Source: Metellina segmentata (lineage: Eukaryota > Arthropoda > Arachnida > Araneae > Tetragnathidae). Taken from it: a stretch of DNA of 64,000 nucleotides. The notes under the pieces are model-generated. The model was not told where the DNA came from. It made no database searches and saw nothing but the letters and a program-made list of their open reading frames with translations. The position numbers were made by a program, and so were the translations under genes. This document shows positions 43,627 to 53,994 of the stretch, piece by piece; positions within the stretch are counted from its first letter, which is position 1; each line of letters begins with the position of its first letter. The stretch is from assembly GCA_947359465.1 (NCBI GenBank), contig OX375872.1, forward strand, positions 7,076,137 through 7,140,136, given 5' to 3'.

Positions 43627-43863
43627 ATGCGGATGCAGAGCTGGCTCACAGGAGCAGTGGTGTGCGTCATGTTTGCTCAAAGTATGTCTTCTCTTTCCTA
43701 CGAAGACAAACAGAGGCACCTAATGTCTTCTACGAGTGTCCAAGACATCGGATTATCCTATCCAGCATCTGTGTCCTACTCCATTTTCCTTGGCGCTCTC
43801 AGTGGACTACAAAGGACGACTCAAAGGAAGAGGACGGGTCAGTCTCGTTTTTATACTTCTTAA
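43627..43863 (+). other. Candidate exon: small secreted-peptide-like open frame
   Basis: A 78-codon frame starts two codons after a strong acceptor-like site (TTTCTATTTTTCTTTAG, ending 43624). The product opens MRMQSWLTGAVVCVMFAQSM, which has the layout of a signal peptide (basic start, hydrophobic core, small residues), and later has basic clusters (TTQRKRTGQ) like a prohormone processing site. The other two plus-strand frames are also open for about 230 and 375 bases here, so the coding frame is uncertain. I recognise no family and see no donor site that would end the exon. It may be a true small peptide gene or chance. Confidence 0.25.
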
Positions 43864-44127
43864 GGAATACGGATGTGTGTCTTTGCACTTGAGGGGGAAG
43901 ACATTTATTGGGACCTTTAGTTTAATCCAACTCGACGGTGGGAGTGTTTTAGGACTTATTGAGTTGACATATCCTTCATTGAGGATAGTGGTTGTTTCGA
44001 AGTTATCAAAAAGCGATCTGGATGTCGTTGCAAATCCAATCACTAGAAACATACCTGTCTTTTACCTTCAAGTCAAATGCATCGAGCGAAAGAGAAACCT
44101 AACTGACTAAACCTGCATGCAATCGGT

Positions 44128-44378
44128 CCAGAGATCGTCCTGTACGTAGGGTATGGTGCGCGTTAAATATGTTGTGCTGGACCCCAATGTCTTAACGTTG
44201 GCGTGGTGTGGAAGTTTGGAGAGTGGGGTGCCAGCTCAGATATTGCCTGATCGTGGTTCAAAATGAAGTGGCGTTGTCCTCGGATCGTTCCGTTTGGTAT
44301 TGATCCAGGACCGTTGCAAATTGGCCATTGTGTTGGTCCAGTGAGACGTTAATTAAAATATCTACCTACCAGAATGTG
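44128..44378 (+). repeat. tRNA-derived SINE, copy 6
   Basis: GGTGCGCGTTAAAT, GTGTGGAAGTTTGGAGAGTG, GGTGCCAGCTCAGATATTG, TCGTGGTTCAAAATGA, GTTGTCCTCGGATC and a GAGACGTTAATTAAAATA tail. Confidence 0.85.
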
Positions 44379-44379
44379 T

Positions 44380-44765
44380 GCTTTAAGCTACGTCATCTTC
44401 GCAATGCTACGTCCAGTCGGACACAAGTTTGGATAAGTTTTCGGTCATTAGTTGAATTTACGTAGCATTAGGGCAACAAAACTTACTATTGGTTATGGAT
44501 CAACCACAAATTTAAAGTTCCGAGGATAACACATATTCATTTTGAACCCATAGAGGACAGTGAGAGACTAAAAGTAGTAGAAAAGTGACTTAACTACTTT
44601 CGTGTTTCATCATCTGATTATTTGACGGATACATCCATTAATACATCATCTCATTGGTCCGTGACAAAGTAGTAGAATTTGGCACTCTGTAGAAATTCCT
44701 GTCAAAAGAAGTTGTCAATTCTTACAGATGAATGACGTGATGAACTCAGCCAATCTCTCAGCATT
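44380..44765. other. No gene or recognised repeat
   Basis: Unassigned sequence between two SINE pieces. Confidence 0.35.
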
Positions 44766-44767
44766 AG

Positions 44768-44850
44768 AACGAGAGGACCAACGGTCTTTGATTGGATTGA
44801 GTTTCGAATTCGACGATTCTACCACATGTGTTCGAATCGCTTGGATTCAG
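44768..44850 (-). repeat. tRNA-derived SINE, copy 7 (head only)
   Basis: Minus strand has TCGAAACTCAATCCAATCAA followed by AGACCGTTGGTCC, the junction between tRNA-like head and body. Confidence 0.5.
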
Positions 44851-45301
44851 ACTATCCTGCATAACCTCTTAAGGTACCAATGGAATGCAATAAACTAATA
44901 TTTCAGCATCGCGTCGGCTGCATAAATGACTGCTTCAATGGAAATTCCTTTTACAATTTTTATGTACGTTCGACAGTAACGACTCCAGTGAGATTTCACG
45001 TTGAGGAACTCAAACTTTTGCTTTCAAATTAAATGCTTAATTTTAGCTTGATTTTAATGATCACACATGAAAACTAAAACGGAGTGTTGTCTGTATACGT
45101 TACCTCAGAAATAAAATTTCCTACTGTCCCTTTAGTTGTAAACTATCAGATTTTTACAAATTCTGTGTGAAAGCGGGGTAAACTTTCTTTCAAGTTATAT
45201 ATTTTCCATCAAACGAGATAAATAGTCCTTTTAGAGTTCGTAATTAATATCTTCGTCAATTGCGTCCAAATTCTTATTGCGAAAGTATTAAAGTTACTAT
45301 T

Positions 45302-45425
45302 GAAAAATTATTTATTAAAAGATAATCACATTTAAGATATCGATCTGGTATAAAACTTTCCGCAGATTTCAAATCCGTTGAAATTTTCCTTCTATCTTTA
45401 ACGATCGCGAAGATAAAAAAATTGG
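45302..45425 (+). repeat. Dispersed repeat module, copy 2
   Basis: Same block order as 26947-27075: ATTATTTATTAAAAGATAA, CAGATTTCAAATCCGTTGAAA, TCTATCTTTAACGATCGCGA. Confidence 0.5.
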
Positions 45426-45429
45426 ACTA

Positions 45430-46290
45430 GAGAATAAAAAAACAACCATGACACTCACACAGCGACTGAAACTCACGTTATTGGAAGTTGAACAAACTAC
45501 TCGGATCGTGCCTTTGTTTACCTCTAATTGCACGGTCGTAGTCGTTTCAGTAGTCACATTGGAGTCGTACCTTTAACTATCGATATTTACTTACACGCAC
45601 TCCTTACTACATTTTGGTAGAGCAATGGATTTGGCTCATACCGCTGTCTAACACTCACATACCTAGCGTATTGTAACATTTTTAAATATAGTCCATGTTT
45701 AAATATAGTCCAGAAATAGAACTCTATCAGCACACAAACAGTACAAGACTGTCATGTCTGAAAGTTCGAGTTTGATGCTTTTGTAATTCAAGAAAGTTTC
45801 AAGTTGGGTTTTTAGTTTATGCTGAAAATCATTTGACATTGGAAAAAAAATCACATTAGGCTAATTATTAACTATCTAATTGAGATAGAATTAGCTAATA
45901 AGAATGCTTCATGAACAATGATATCTCAAGTTCGAATTGATTCAGAAAGACACTACCTGTTGGAAATTAATCTATTTTATTATGAAATTCTTCATGTTTT
46001 GACCTCAATTAAATTGATTAAAAAAGGGAATAGTTTTTACAATCTCTTTCACCAAGGAAGCATAAAATAGCAAGTGTTTAAAAAAGAATTTTAGCATTTA
46101 AAAATAAATTAAAAATTTATTTCTTAACTTATAACTCTGATTGAGGTTCAAAACATCCATTGTATTACATAAATTATAATGATAAAAATAGTTAGACAAT
46201 TTCATCATTGAGTTATCACCTTTCGAACAAAGCATCCTACTGCAAAAACACACTTCTTCAGAAATTGAGATAAAAGTTTTGGAAACATGT
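45430..46290. other. No gene or recognised repeat
   Basis: AT-rich; no supported coding. Confidence 0.35.
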
Positions 46291-46295
46291 TTGTA

Positions 46296-47468
46296 CACTT
46301 CTGTTTATGAAAATTGCAACAATCATGAAGGAATTATGAAAATTAAACGAAACTTGCAGGAAATGCAAAACAGGTTAGGATATGCAAATGATTAGAATTA
46401 CAAAGTGATCACGCATGTGTGGGCCGAGAAACACCCTCTAAACTTCCAAGTGAGCCGTGGATAGAAAGCACTGTAAAGGTGCGTTGAAATGGGAGTATCG
46501 TCGTTTGACTGCTGTAAATGATTGATTGGAAGGCAATATTTCTCGCCAAAAACGCAGAGTGCCATAAGAACAACTGACAGAGTTCGAACGGATGATTGGC
46601 CTCCGAGAGGGTGGACTTTCGTATCGTGAAATCGCACGGGTTGTAATACCACAACAGTGATGCGTGTGTGGAAGAGATGGACCGTGGAGAACCGGAAAAG
46701 TTGGCAGTGGACTACAGACACTTCATCCGCATGGCGATGACGAACCGTACAGCGTCAACTCGTGCATTGACGAACATGCAGCGTCATCCCATCCCAATAT
46801 TGGTGGAGTACAGGTGTGTCATTGTTTGTCTCCACGGTTCGTCGGCGTCTGCTGCGCCATTAATACGTGACGGCTACAATGGACTCACCGACACAGACAA
46901 TGGCGTTCCGATTGGCAACAAATCGTCTCCTCAGATGAGTCAATCTGGACTGGAACGATGGTCACGTACTACAGAGGTGAGTCTTATTCAACGTCATACC
47001 AGACGAACGCCTTGACGTTCTAGTCTGTAGGGACCAGCGGGCTTATATGATGGAAGTTGTACAACATCCCTCCTGCAACACATACCTGGAGTTTTATTTT
47101 AGCAAGACAATGCCTGCTCACGTGTTACACTCACATGTTGCCTTCTTCAGTGGACGACAGGTTCCGCTTTTTCCATGGCCTCACTTCTGCATGTCTGGGA
47201 TTCCATCGGAAAGCGCGGCTGAGCTTGGGCATCAGATAGAGGCCATCTGAATCAATCCACCATTCCTCAGCATGATATTCCGAATCTGTAGGATTCGATG
47301 CCACGATGTGTACAGGCTCTCATCGCTGCGCAAGATATTGATTTACTGCATTTCTTATGTTTTATTGGTCTGTAAATTGGATCGTTTATGTAAGCCACTA
47401 TAAGTAATAAGCAAATTAAATTTCATTTATTTCTTTCATAGCCTTTGCAATTTTCACAAACAGCAGTG
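46296..47468 (+). mobile_element. Tc1 element, heavily mutated
   Basis: 1173 bp between TA dinucleotides (46294-46295, 47469-47470). The left end CACTTCTGTTTATGAAAATT pairs with the inverted right end CACTGCTGTTTGTGAAAATT. Confidence 0.85.
46560..47340 (+). pseudogene. Tc1 transposase, decayed
   Basis: Pieces in several frames: LTEFERMIGLREGGLSYREI (first HTH), WTHRHRQWRSDWQQIVSSDE (first catalytic Asp region), FILARQCLLTCYTH at the second Asp region with the motif destroyed, and a C-terminal region without a recoverable SPIE. It is related to the Tc1 at 25587 but much further decayed. Stops and indels occur throughout. Confidence 0.75.
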
Positions 47469-47510
47469 TACATATTGACCTAACGAAAAACACTAATAAC
47501 TTGAAAAATG

Positions 47511-48896
47511 CACTCTATAACAAAAAAATCGACGCACCAAGAAGGAGTTGTCCGATGGAGACAAAAATTGGTGGATAGGAAAATTATGTACAGAAAAGAA
47601 AATGATTAAAATTTCAGAACAATTGAATGATTGATTTCAGAGTCACTGTAACGAGCTCAATAAGGTGTTGACCCGCCTCTAGCCTGGATGCAAGCTGGAA
47701 CACGGCGTGGAATAGACCGATAAAGCTCCCGGATGGTCTCCTGCGGTATTTCTTGCCAAATTTGCTCCAATTGTCGGACTACGTCATCAACATTCCCTAC
47801 CGGATGCAGTCGCTTTCCCATCATATCCCAGATATGCTCGATGGGAGAGAGATCTGGTGATCTGGCTGGCCAAGGAAGTGTTTGAAAAGCTTGAAGACAG
47901 TTCATAGCAACACGTGCCGTATGTGGTCTGGAATTGTCTTGCTGAAAAATGAGCCCAGGGTACTGCGAAAGGAACGGTAGCAAAACAGGTCTCAGAATGT
48001 CGTCAACGTACCGCTGTGCAGTAAGTGTACCTCTAATAACGACCAAAGGGGTCCGGCTATCAAGGGAAATGGCACCCCAGACCATAACTCCTTGTTGAGG
48101 GCCCGTGTGGCGTGCAATAGTGAAAGCAGGATCGACACGCTGCCCTGGGCGTCTCCAGACACGTCTTCGTTGATCGTCAGGACACAGTTGGAAACGGGAT
48201 TCGTCGGTAAAGACTATACGTCCCCAGTCAGCATCATTCCAGCCTGATCGAGCCAAGCACCACTGTAATCTGGCTCGACAGTGTGCAGGCATAAGTGGCA
48301 GGTAGCGTAATGGTCGGTACGAGTGTAGATTTCGCTCTCTCAGCCGTCTGTGAATGGTCATGATGGACACTCGTGTGTGGGTCGCACGACTGATGGTTGA
48401 TAGCGATGAATCAGGCGCTGTGACAGCTGATCTGACAATCACTCTGTCCTCGCGAACTTTTGTGGCCCTACGTCGACCGCTACCATCATGACGCTGAAAT
48501 CTGCCACTGTCCACCCACTCTTGCCAGCATCTTCTAATCGCCGCATCGCTTCGACTCATATGACGAGCGATTCTCCGATTTGCCCAACATGCCTCTTTCA
48601 ATCCAATTTCAAACTCTGAAAGTTGCTCGTAATCAGCTCCAATCCTGCGACGAGACATTTTTTCAGTGTTTGAAAGGTATCCTAAATCGCAATGCAGCAG
48701 AAATTTTTAACAACATTTCAAGAACAACTCCTTATATACATCTGCTGGATGCGCAGTTCCGATGCGCTGGAGATCGCACTATTCATTCATTGGACACCAA
48801 ATTTTAATCATTTGCAGATTTGGTCAAAACATTTTTGCATACGAAATTTCAAAGCAATCGGATGATTCCTTCTTGGTGCGTCTTTGTTATAGAGTG
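47511..48896 (-). mobile_element. Tc1-like element with intact transposase (DD32E spacing)
   Basis: 1386 bp. Ends CACTCTATAACAAAAAAATC (left) and CACTCTATAACAAAGACGCA (right, inverted) continue into GCACCAAGAAGGA on both sides. A TA follows the right end; the left flank is TG, so the duplication is not perfect. It lies 42 bp from the previous Tc1 element. Confidence 0.9.
47657..48658 (-). CDS. Tc1-family transposase, intact, DD32E spacing
   Basis: A 333-residue cut-and-paste transposase. The N-terminal bipartite HTH includes ANRRIARHMSRSDAAIRRCW (residues 26-45), a GSGRRRA hinge (residues 59-65) and THTRVSIMTIHRRLRERNL in the second HTH. The catalytic core has Asp152 (IVFTDESRF), Asp241 (LIFQQDNSRPHTARV) and Glu274 (DLSPIEHIWD), with the G-rich QQGVMVWGAIS box between. 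Only 32 residues separate Asp241 from Glu274; Tc1 enzymes usually have 34, and I checked the spacing against the nucleotides. The tail ACIQARGGSTPY is the common Tc1 C-terminus. No stop or frameshift is visible. The Met start is the first in frame and gives the usual length. Confidence 0.93.
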   Translation of the reverse strand: MSRRRIGADYEQLSEFEIGLKEACWANRRIARHMSRSDAAIRRCWQEWVDSGRFQRHDGSGRRRATKVREDRVIVRSAVTAPDSSLSTISRATHTRVSIMTIHRRLRERNLHSYRPLRYLPLMPAHCRARLQWCLARSGWNDADWGRIVFTDESRFQLCPDDQRRRVWRRPGQRVDPAFTIARHTGPQQGVMVWGAISLDSRTPLVVIRGTLTAQRYVDDILRPVLLPFLSQYPGLIFQQDNSRPHTARVAMNCLQAFQTLPWPARSPDLSPIEHIWDMMGKRLHPVGNVDDVVRQLEQIWQEIPQETIRELYRSIPRRVPACIQARGGSTPY

Positions 48897-48899
48897 TAT

Positions 48900-49910
48900 T
48901 CCGAATATTTACAGTGTCTTGATATCGTTTGAAAGCTAAGGATTTTATATATTGCGGTCGATTTTTGTTATTTCTAGTGTATATATACACCTTAAGAGAT
49001 ATATAACAGTATAACGTTATCAATTGTAGCTAACGTAGCATTATTATGTACTCATCTAATATATGCAGCATATAACTCCAAATAATCCAACTGAGAAATA
49101 TGGTCCTGCTAAAGTGAAACTGGCAATTTTTGTCACATAATTTTCAGGTGTCAAGTATACGTTTAGTCATGAAACAAGTCAAAAGTATGCAGTGTTCTCA
49201 CAATTGTCATTTTTGAAAGGTTCTGATTTCATTGTTCAGTGCCGATTTGATTTGTCGCATCATTTTCGTGCTATTTGAGGAATAATTAAACCTACGGTTT
49301 AAAGTGGATTCCAAATCACTTCGAATATCCATGCCTCAATTCTATTGAACCCATAGACATGAGATGTAAGTAGACTGAGCTTATTGAGGAGCTTCAAAAA
49401 GTGTGAGCAACATGTCGACTAGCAGTCACGTGAGTGTTAAAATTGACCGTCACCATTTCGCCACATTTGATGGTATTCTATCTAATGACAGGGTAGGTAT
49501 TTCAATAGAGTGTGACAAAATTGGCGCCAGAGTCTACCATTATGTCCAATCAGATAATGAATCAATGGAACCTTTCCAATCCGATAATAACCTAGCTGTT
49601 GAAAGTGATCTAAGGTCTTACCATTGCTCACTCTACTTTTGTACTTCTTCTAGAACTGAGTGCTAACCACTCGAGTACCACTCATGTCGACAGTTTATAG
49701 AGATATTCCCTTTTCAGCACCATCTTTCGGATTTCATTTCAAGTTACTAAAAAACGTACGAAATTATTTAGAAACAATGTTAAACAAAGTTACTCCTTGC
49801 TGTTAGACCGTCGTGTTTCTTTTCTTACTTAAGGCTAACGACTTGTGCTGACTATTGAAAATGCAACACCCTAAAAGACCTCAATTGCATATTTCAAATA
49901 ATTACTGCTC
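48900..49910. other. No recognised gene
   Basis: An 87-codon plus-strand frame at 49403-49666 starts MSNMSTSSHVSVKIDRHHF and has no recognised domain, signal peptide or clear splice context. The remainder is AT-rich. Confidence 0.3.
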
Positions 49911-49914
49911 CATT

Positions 49915-50307
49915 CGACTTGAGGAATTTTCTAGGCATTGAAAGATTTGGGTGTGTGTTTGGAGTATGTCAGTCCATGCTGCGCCAATATTTATTTGGGT
50001 GAACTGGTGGACCATGAAATAAGTGAAACCTGGTAGAGAGTGAGGGATTATTTTAGATTGAATGCTACGTGACGTGCGATCGTGCATTGTCCCGTTGAAA
50101 ACTGACTTGAGACAACAAACTCTAAAATTAAAGAGATGCAGCGGTGGCTAATAAGTGTACCAGCAATGCGTACTAGGAGTATGAATACATGCTGCAATGC
50201 TAATCATTTGGATGTCCTTCTATAATCTTTACCTCGTGCAAATTTTAAGGCTATTGGCTAGTCCTATTCTTGAAACCGGCTCTATGTTCTGCCTTTTTAT
50301 ACTATTA
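49915..50307 (-). pseudogene. Tc1 remnant, minus strand
   Basis: Minus strand reads FQRDNARSHVT near 50097-50065, a second-Asp motif of a Tc1/mariner enzyme, followed by stops. The block 50190-50307 matches 51655-51790 and resembles the 5' non-coding part of the Tc1 at 46296 (shared GATATGCAAATGATTAG-type sequence). Little coding remains. Confidence 0.45.
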
Positions 50308-51625
50308 GGGGGCTCCCCCACCTGCTCGCTTACGCTCGCCAACCCCCGGGGATCGCTTCGCAAACATACACTCCTTTCACAGATGACATTTGGTTTGCTT
50401 CGCAAACATACATTCCTTTCGTAGAGTGAAACTATCTGAATAATTCGTATTATCCTGATTTCACTTTCCGGTCCATGACGTCACAGTGAGGGCTTTGCCC
50501 CCTGCTCGACCCCCGGGGATTGCTACGCAATCCCGTTTGGTTTCAAACCAATACTTCTTTCGCAAGTGATTTCACTTTTTTTTACTTTAACACTTAATGC
50601 ATCCTAAACTAATAGTCACATAAGTACAAAAATCTTCTGAATCTTGTTCCCTGTACAATTTTAAGTAAACCGTGTTAATCTCCAAACTTTAAGATCTATA
50701 CTTTGTACTTTCTCGGTAAACCGTATGAGAACAGAGGGAAAAAAGCGAGCCTTTTTCCTCGCCAAATAAAAAGAAATCGTTTTCATGGCAATTGTTGCTA
50801 CAATAAATTTGATAACTGGCAAACCCGATAGTCAAAAATACAACCCTCATATGCTCCGCGAATTTGCTCCGCGAAATAAAAAATACGAAATTTGTGTCAA
50901 CAACTTTTGATTGCATCGAATTTGTTTATGAACCCATTTGAAAAATAATTATACCATAAGAAAGAGTGTAATGTAATGTATTCAGTGATGTTCTCAAATT
51001 TAAAAAATAATGGTATTTGCTGTAGATATAACGGTTTTAACAAAAAGTAGCAAAAATATCCAAAGATTCAGAATTTTGTGTGACCAACTTTTGATCGCAT
51101 CCAATTTAATTATTAACCGATTTCAAAAAGAATAGTACCGTAAGAAAGAGTACATTCTGAGGTATACTGCGATATTTAAAAAATTAAAAACTAATAGTAA
51201 TTAGATATAGAAACGGTAGTTTTTAAAAAAAATAACAAAAATGTCCTGATTTTTCCCGAATTTCAAAAAAATATTAACAAGAACCAAATTGAAAAAAACT
51301 CGACGAGCTGCAAAAATTTACGTTGAGAGGTACTCTTAAAAAAAAGCTCACGACTGAAGACTGAAAATTTGTATGTGCTTTGCTCACTCGCGGAAGAAAT
51401 TTCGCTTCTTCAATTTTGACACTTAATAAACCCTAAACTAATAGCCGCATCGGAAAAAAAAATCTTAATAATTGTCCAGGGAATACGATAAAGAACAAAC
51501 CATCTTAATTTCAGTTTTTTCCGATCAGTACTTTCTCGGGAAACCGTCTAAGAATCGAGCTAAACAACACAGTTTTCAATCTTGCGGCGGCGTTGGCGGC
51601 GGTAACTTTTTTTTAATATAGAGAG
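50308..51625 (-). mobile_element. Helitron-like non-autonomous element, copy C (longest)
   Basis: Minus strand begins TCTCTATATTAAAAAAAAGT near 51625 and ends in a GGGGGAGCCCCC hairpin followed by CTAAT at 50308. Internal modules repeat: TTTGGTTTGCTTCGCAAACA-type and GGGGATTGCTACGCAATCCC blocks occur twice near the 3' end, and the segment 50580-50770 recurs in diverged form at 51420-51600. No coding region. The 5' TC and 3' CTRR-like ends suggest Helitron. Confidence 0.5.
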
Positions 51626-51654
51626 ATTAACAATTGGTGTTACTGGGGTACGCG

Positions 51655-51790
51655 ATTTACATATACGATGCAATGCTAATCATTTGCATATCCTTCCATG
51701 CTCTACACATCATGCAAATTGTAAGGCTATTAAATATTCCGATTCTTGAAACCGGCTCTGTGTTTTGCCGTTTTATACCACTAAAAATTG
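51655..51790 (-). repeat. Tc1 5' non-coding block, second copy
   Basis: Matches 50190-50307: GCAATGCTAATCATTTG, GCAAATTGTAAGGCTATT, ATTCTTGAAACCGGCTCT, then TTTTATACCA. Confidence 0.6.
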
Positions 51791-51829
51791 GTGTTAGTGG
51801 CTCACACGATTTACATATTCTGTGACATC

Positions 51830-52320
51830 CCGTTACCCATAACCATCGAGATAACTGATCTGGCTGTGGAAGTGACGACTGGAGGATGCTGTCGTAGTGA
51901 AATGGTTTAGAGGACAGAAGAGTCTGTTCGAGGTGCAGACGATTGCGGAGACTTTTAGCTTTTGGCTACTGTATTTGTATCTGTGATGGATATCGTTCCT
52001 AATTTTAAAACAGCTCGTAAACAACCTGTACAAATCCTGTAAATAATTCTTATGATAATATAACTATTTTAACCTAGAAAGTGGTTTTTCTTTATGGTTG
52101 ATATGGTACAGACAGCCTGAGGGATGGCAATTTTGTGGTTGCGAAGTCCGCGTTAGTTTTGAGCTACAGTTGAAGAGTCTTCTGGAAGGTTCGTGTGAAA
52201 TTTGCGAGTGACGAACGGCAGCTCGTCTGATCTGTAGCTGTTTTAAAAGGGTAAGTGCCAGCTTACCAGAATTTCGTTGTAAATGTAAGAATCAGTGCAC
52301 ACCGAAAATACATTTGTTTT
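51830..52320. other. No recognised gene; one strong splice-donor-like site
   Basis: AAAAGGGTAAGTGCC near 52246 is a good donor consensus after GC-richer sequence, as seen at the end of an untranslated first exon, but nothing else supports a gene. Confidence 0.25.
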
Positions 52321-52340
52321 AGATTTTTCTGTGTTTATAA

Positions 52341-52590
52341 ATCAACCGTTTCTGGTTTTGGTTTTAAGTCAACTTGACTTGTCTATCTTTGAAACGTCTC
52401 GTTTCTATTTTCGTTTAAGAAGTCGCCAGACTTTGATCTGTTTTATGAAATATTCTGTTTCAAGTTTTAGTTTTAAGTCAATCTGACTTGTGTAGCTTTG
52501 AAACGATCCGTTTCTATTTTCATTGTAGAAGTCGCCAGACCAAAGTGTGTTTTGAAGCATCGTGTTTCAAATTTAAGTAAATGCTGACTA
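52341..52590 (+). repeat. 109-bp tandem repeat (2+ units)
   Basis: TTTTAAGTCAACTTGACTTG at about 52362 and its diverged copy at about 52471 are 109 bp apart, with GAAGTCGCCAGAC and CGTTTCTATTTTC in each unit. Confidence 0.75.
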
Positions 52591-52599
52591 GCATTTGAG

Positions 52600-53350
52600 T
52601 CATTCTGACATATTGTGAAAAAAAAATGGAACATCAGATTTTTTTGTGTGGTTGTTTTATATCAAATTGATTTATTCAAGTTGTGATATCAAGTTGTTTT
52701 ATATCAAATTGATATATCATTGTATAATGATCATATTGGAAGAATATTTTGATAACAAGTTGTGTGTATTATACTTTACGTTTATGTTTCTAATTCAAGA
52801 AAGCGTTTTTTTTTAACATTTTTATCATTGGTGCAATTAATTTTGATTTATTTAGTGTGAAATTTTTGTTGTTCATGTAGGAAAAATTCTAGTTTTGCTT
52901 TAGCGTAGGGGTATTACACTGAACAGTACTTCGTTACACATCAAAACGAAAGTGCTTTAAAATACGATATTTTCGAGTTTTTATGTTTTATTGTCATTTG
53001 AGTGTGTTATTATCATTTGGTGATGTATTTGAGCAAGTATAGAATTTAATTATTTCCCTTAAAAAGAATGTACTATAACAAATTACTGTGAAAGTTAACG
53101 AAATACTTCTAGTTCGTTATTCTGACTCCAATCGAAAGTAGAATGGATTTATTTAAAAAAAACTGAGTTAAGCATAGTATTTATTTTAATAACTGATATT
53201 CAGTGTTTTGTGTGTCATACTTTGTGTTAGATGTGTGCTTTAAGATTGTGGATTCTGGGTTATTTTAGAATGGTGTATTATTTTCGCTATTGGAATTCTG
53301 ACTTTCATCGCGCAAGCGATAAAACAGGACATTGTCGTTCTAACCGTGGA
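52600..53350. other. No gene or recognised repeat
   Basis: AT-rich, stop-dense on both strands. Confidence 0.35.
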
Positions 53351-53354
53351 GTTC

Positions 53355-53520
53355 CAGGGTCTGTTCAGAAAGTAATGAGACTTTCTCGCCAAGCAGAATG
53401 CCAAAGGGTCAGTGTTTGCGTGGGATACGTGTGGAGGGAATTGTCAGCTACAGAGGCTGGCGGAAGTCAGTTGGCCTTGAGCCTTTGCAGCGCAACCTGC
53501 TGATCGGTGTGCATTTCAGC
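53355..53520 (+). mobile_element. Mariner-type end fragment, copy 2
   Basis: CAGGGTCTGTTCAGAAAGTA and CAAGCAGAATGCCAAAGGG match the minus-strand copy at 12763-12995. No other end was found. Confidence 0.5.
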
Positions 53521-53724
53521 ATCCAATCACCAAGATACATGGGCTGAAGTTGAACCCTCAAACTAGTCAATCGAAAACATCGCCAATACCTTGAGATTAA
53601 CGAGAAACCACTTGGAGTGTGCTAACTTTTATAGTGCACATTGTAATCTTGGTATCGCGTCATTAGTAAATATCGATGGATGACTTGACAATAAACCGCA
53701 GCTTTAGACCTGCATTCAAAAATT

Positions 53725-53992
53725 GTCAATTGGAAGAGCATTAGATTAGCTACCGGAGGGTTGCGAGTTCCAATCCAACCAAAAATTTAGTCATGTACAA
53801 AGGGAGCTGGTACGTGTTAAATCTACCGTGGCCTAAAATGTCCTCACATAAGCGTGGTGGCAGCTCAGGTGTTGCATCTGACCGTGGTTCAAAATGACGT
53901 GATGGTGTCCTCGGATCTTTCTCTAGAGGATTGAACCGTCACCAATAGCCCGCTGTGTTGCTTTAGTGCGACGTTAATTAAAAATACCTAAA
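53725..53992 (+). repeat. tRNA-derived SINE, copy 8 (near full length)
   Basis: Head GAGCATTAGATTAGCTACCGG and B-box-like GCGAGTTCCAATCC, body GGTACGTGTTAAATC, GGCAGCTCAGGTGTTGCATC, GACCGTGGTTCAAAATGACG, tail GCGACGTTAATTAAAAATAC. Confidence 0.85.
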
Positions 53993-53994
53993 TT

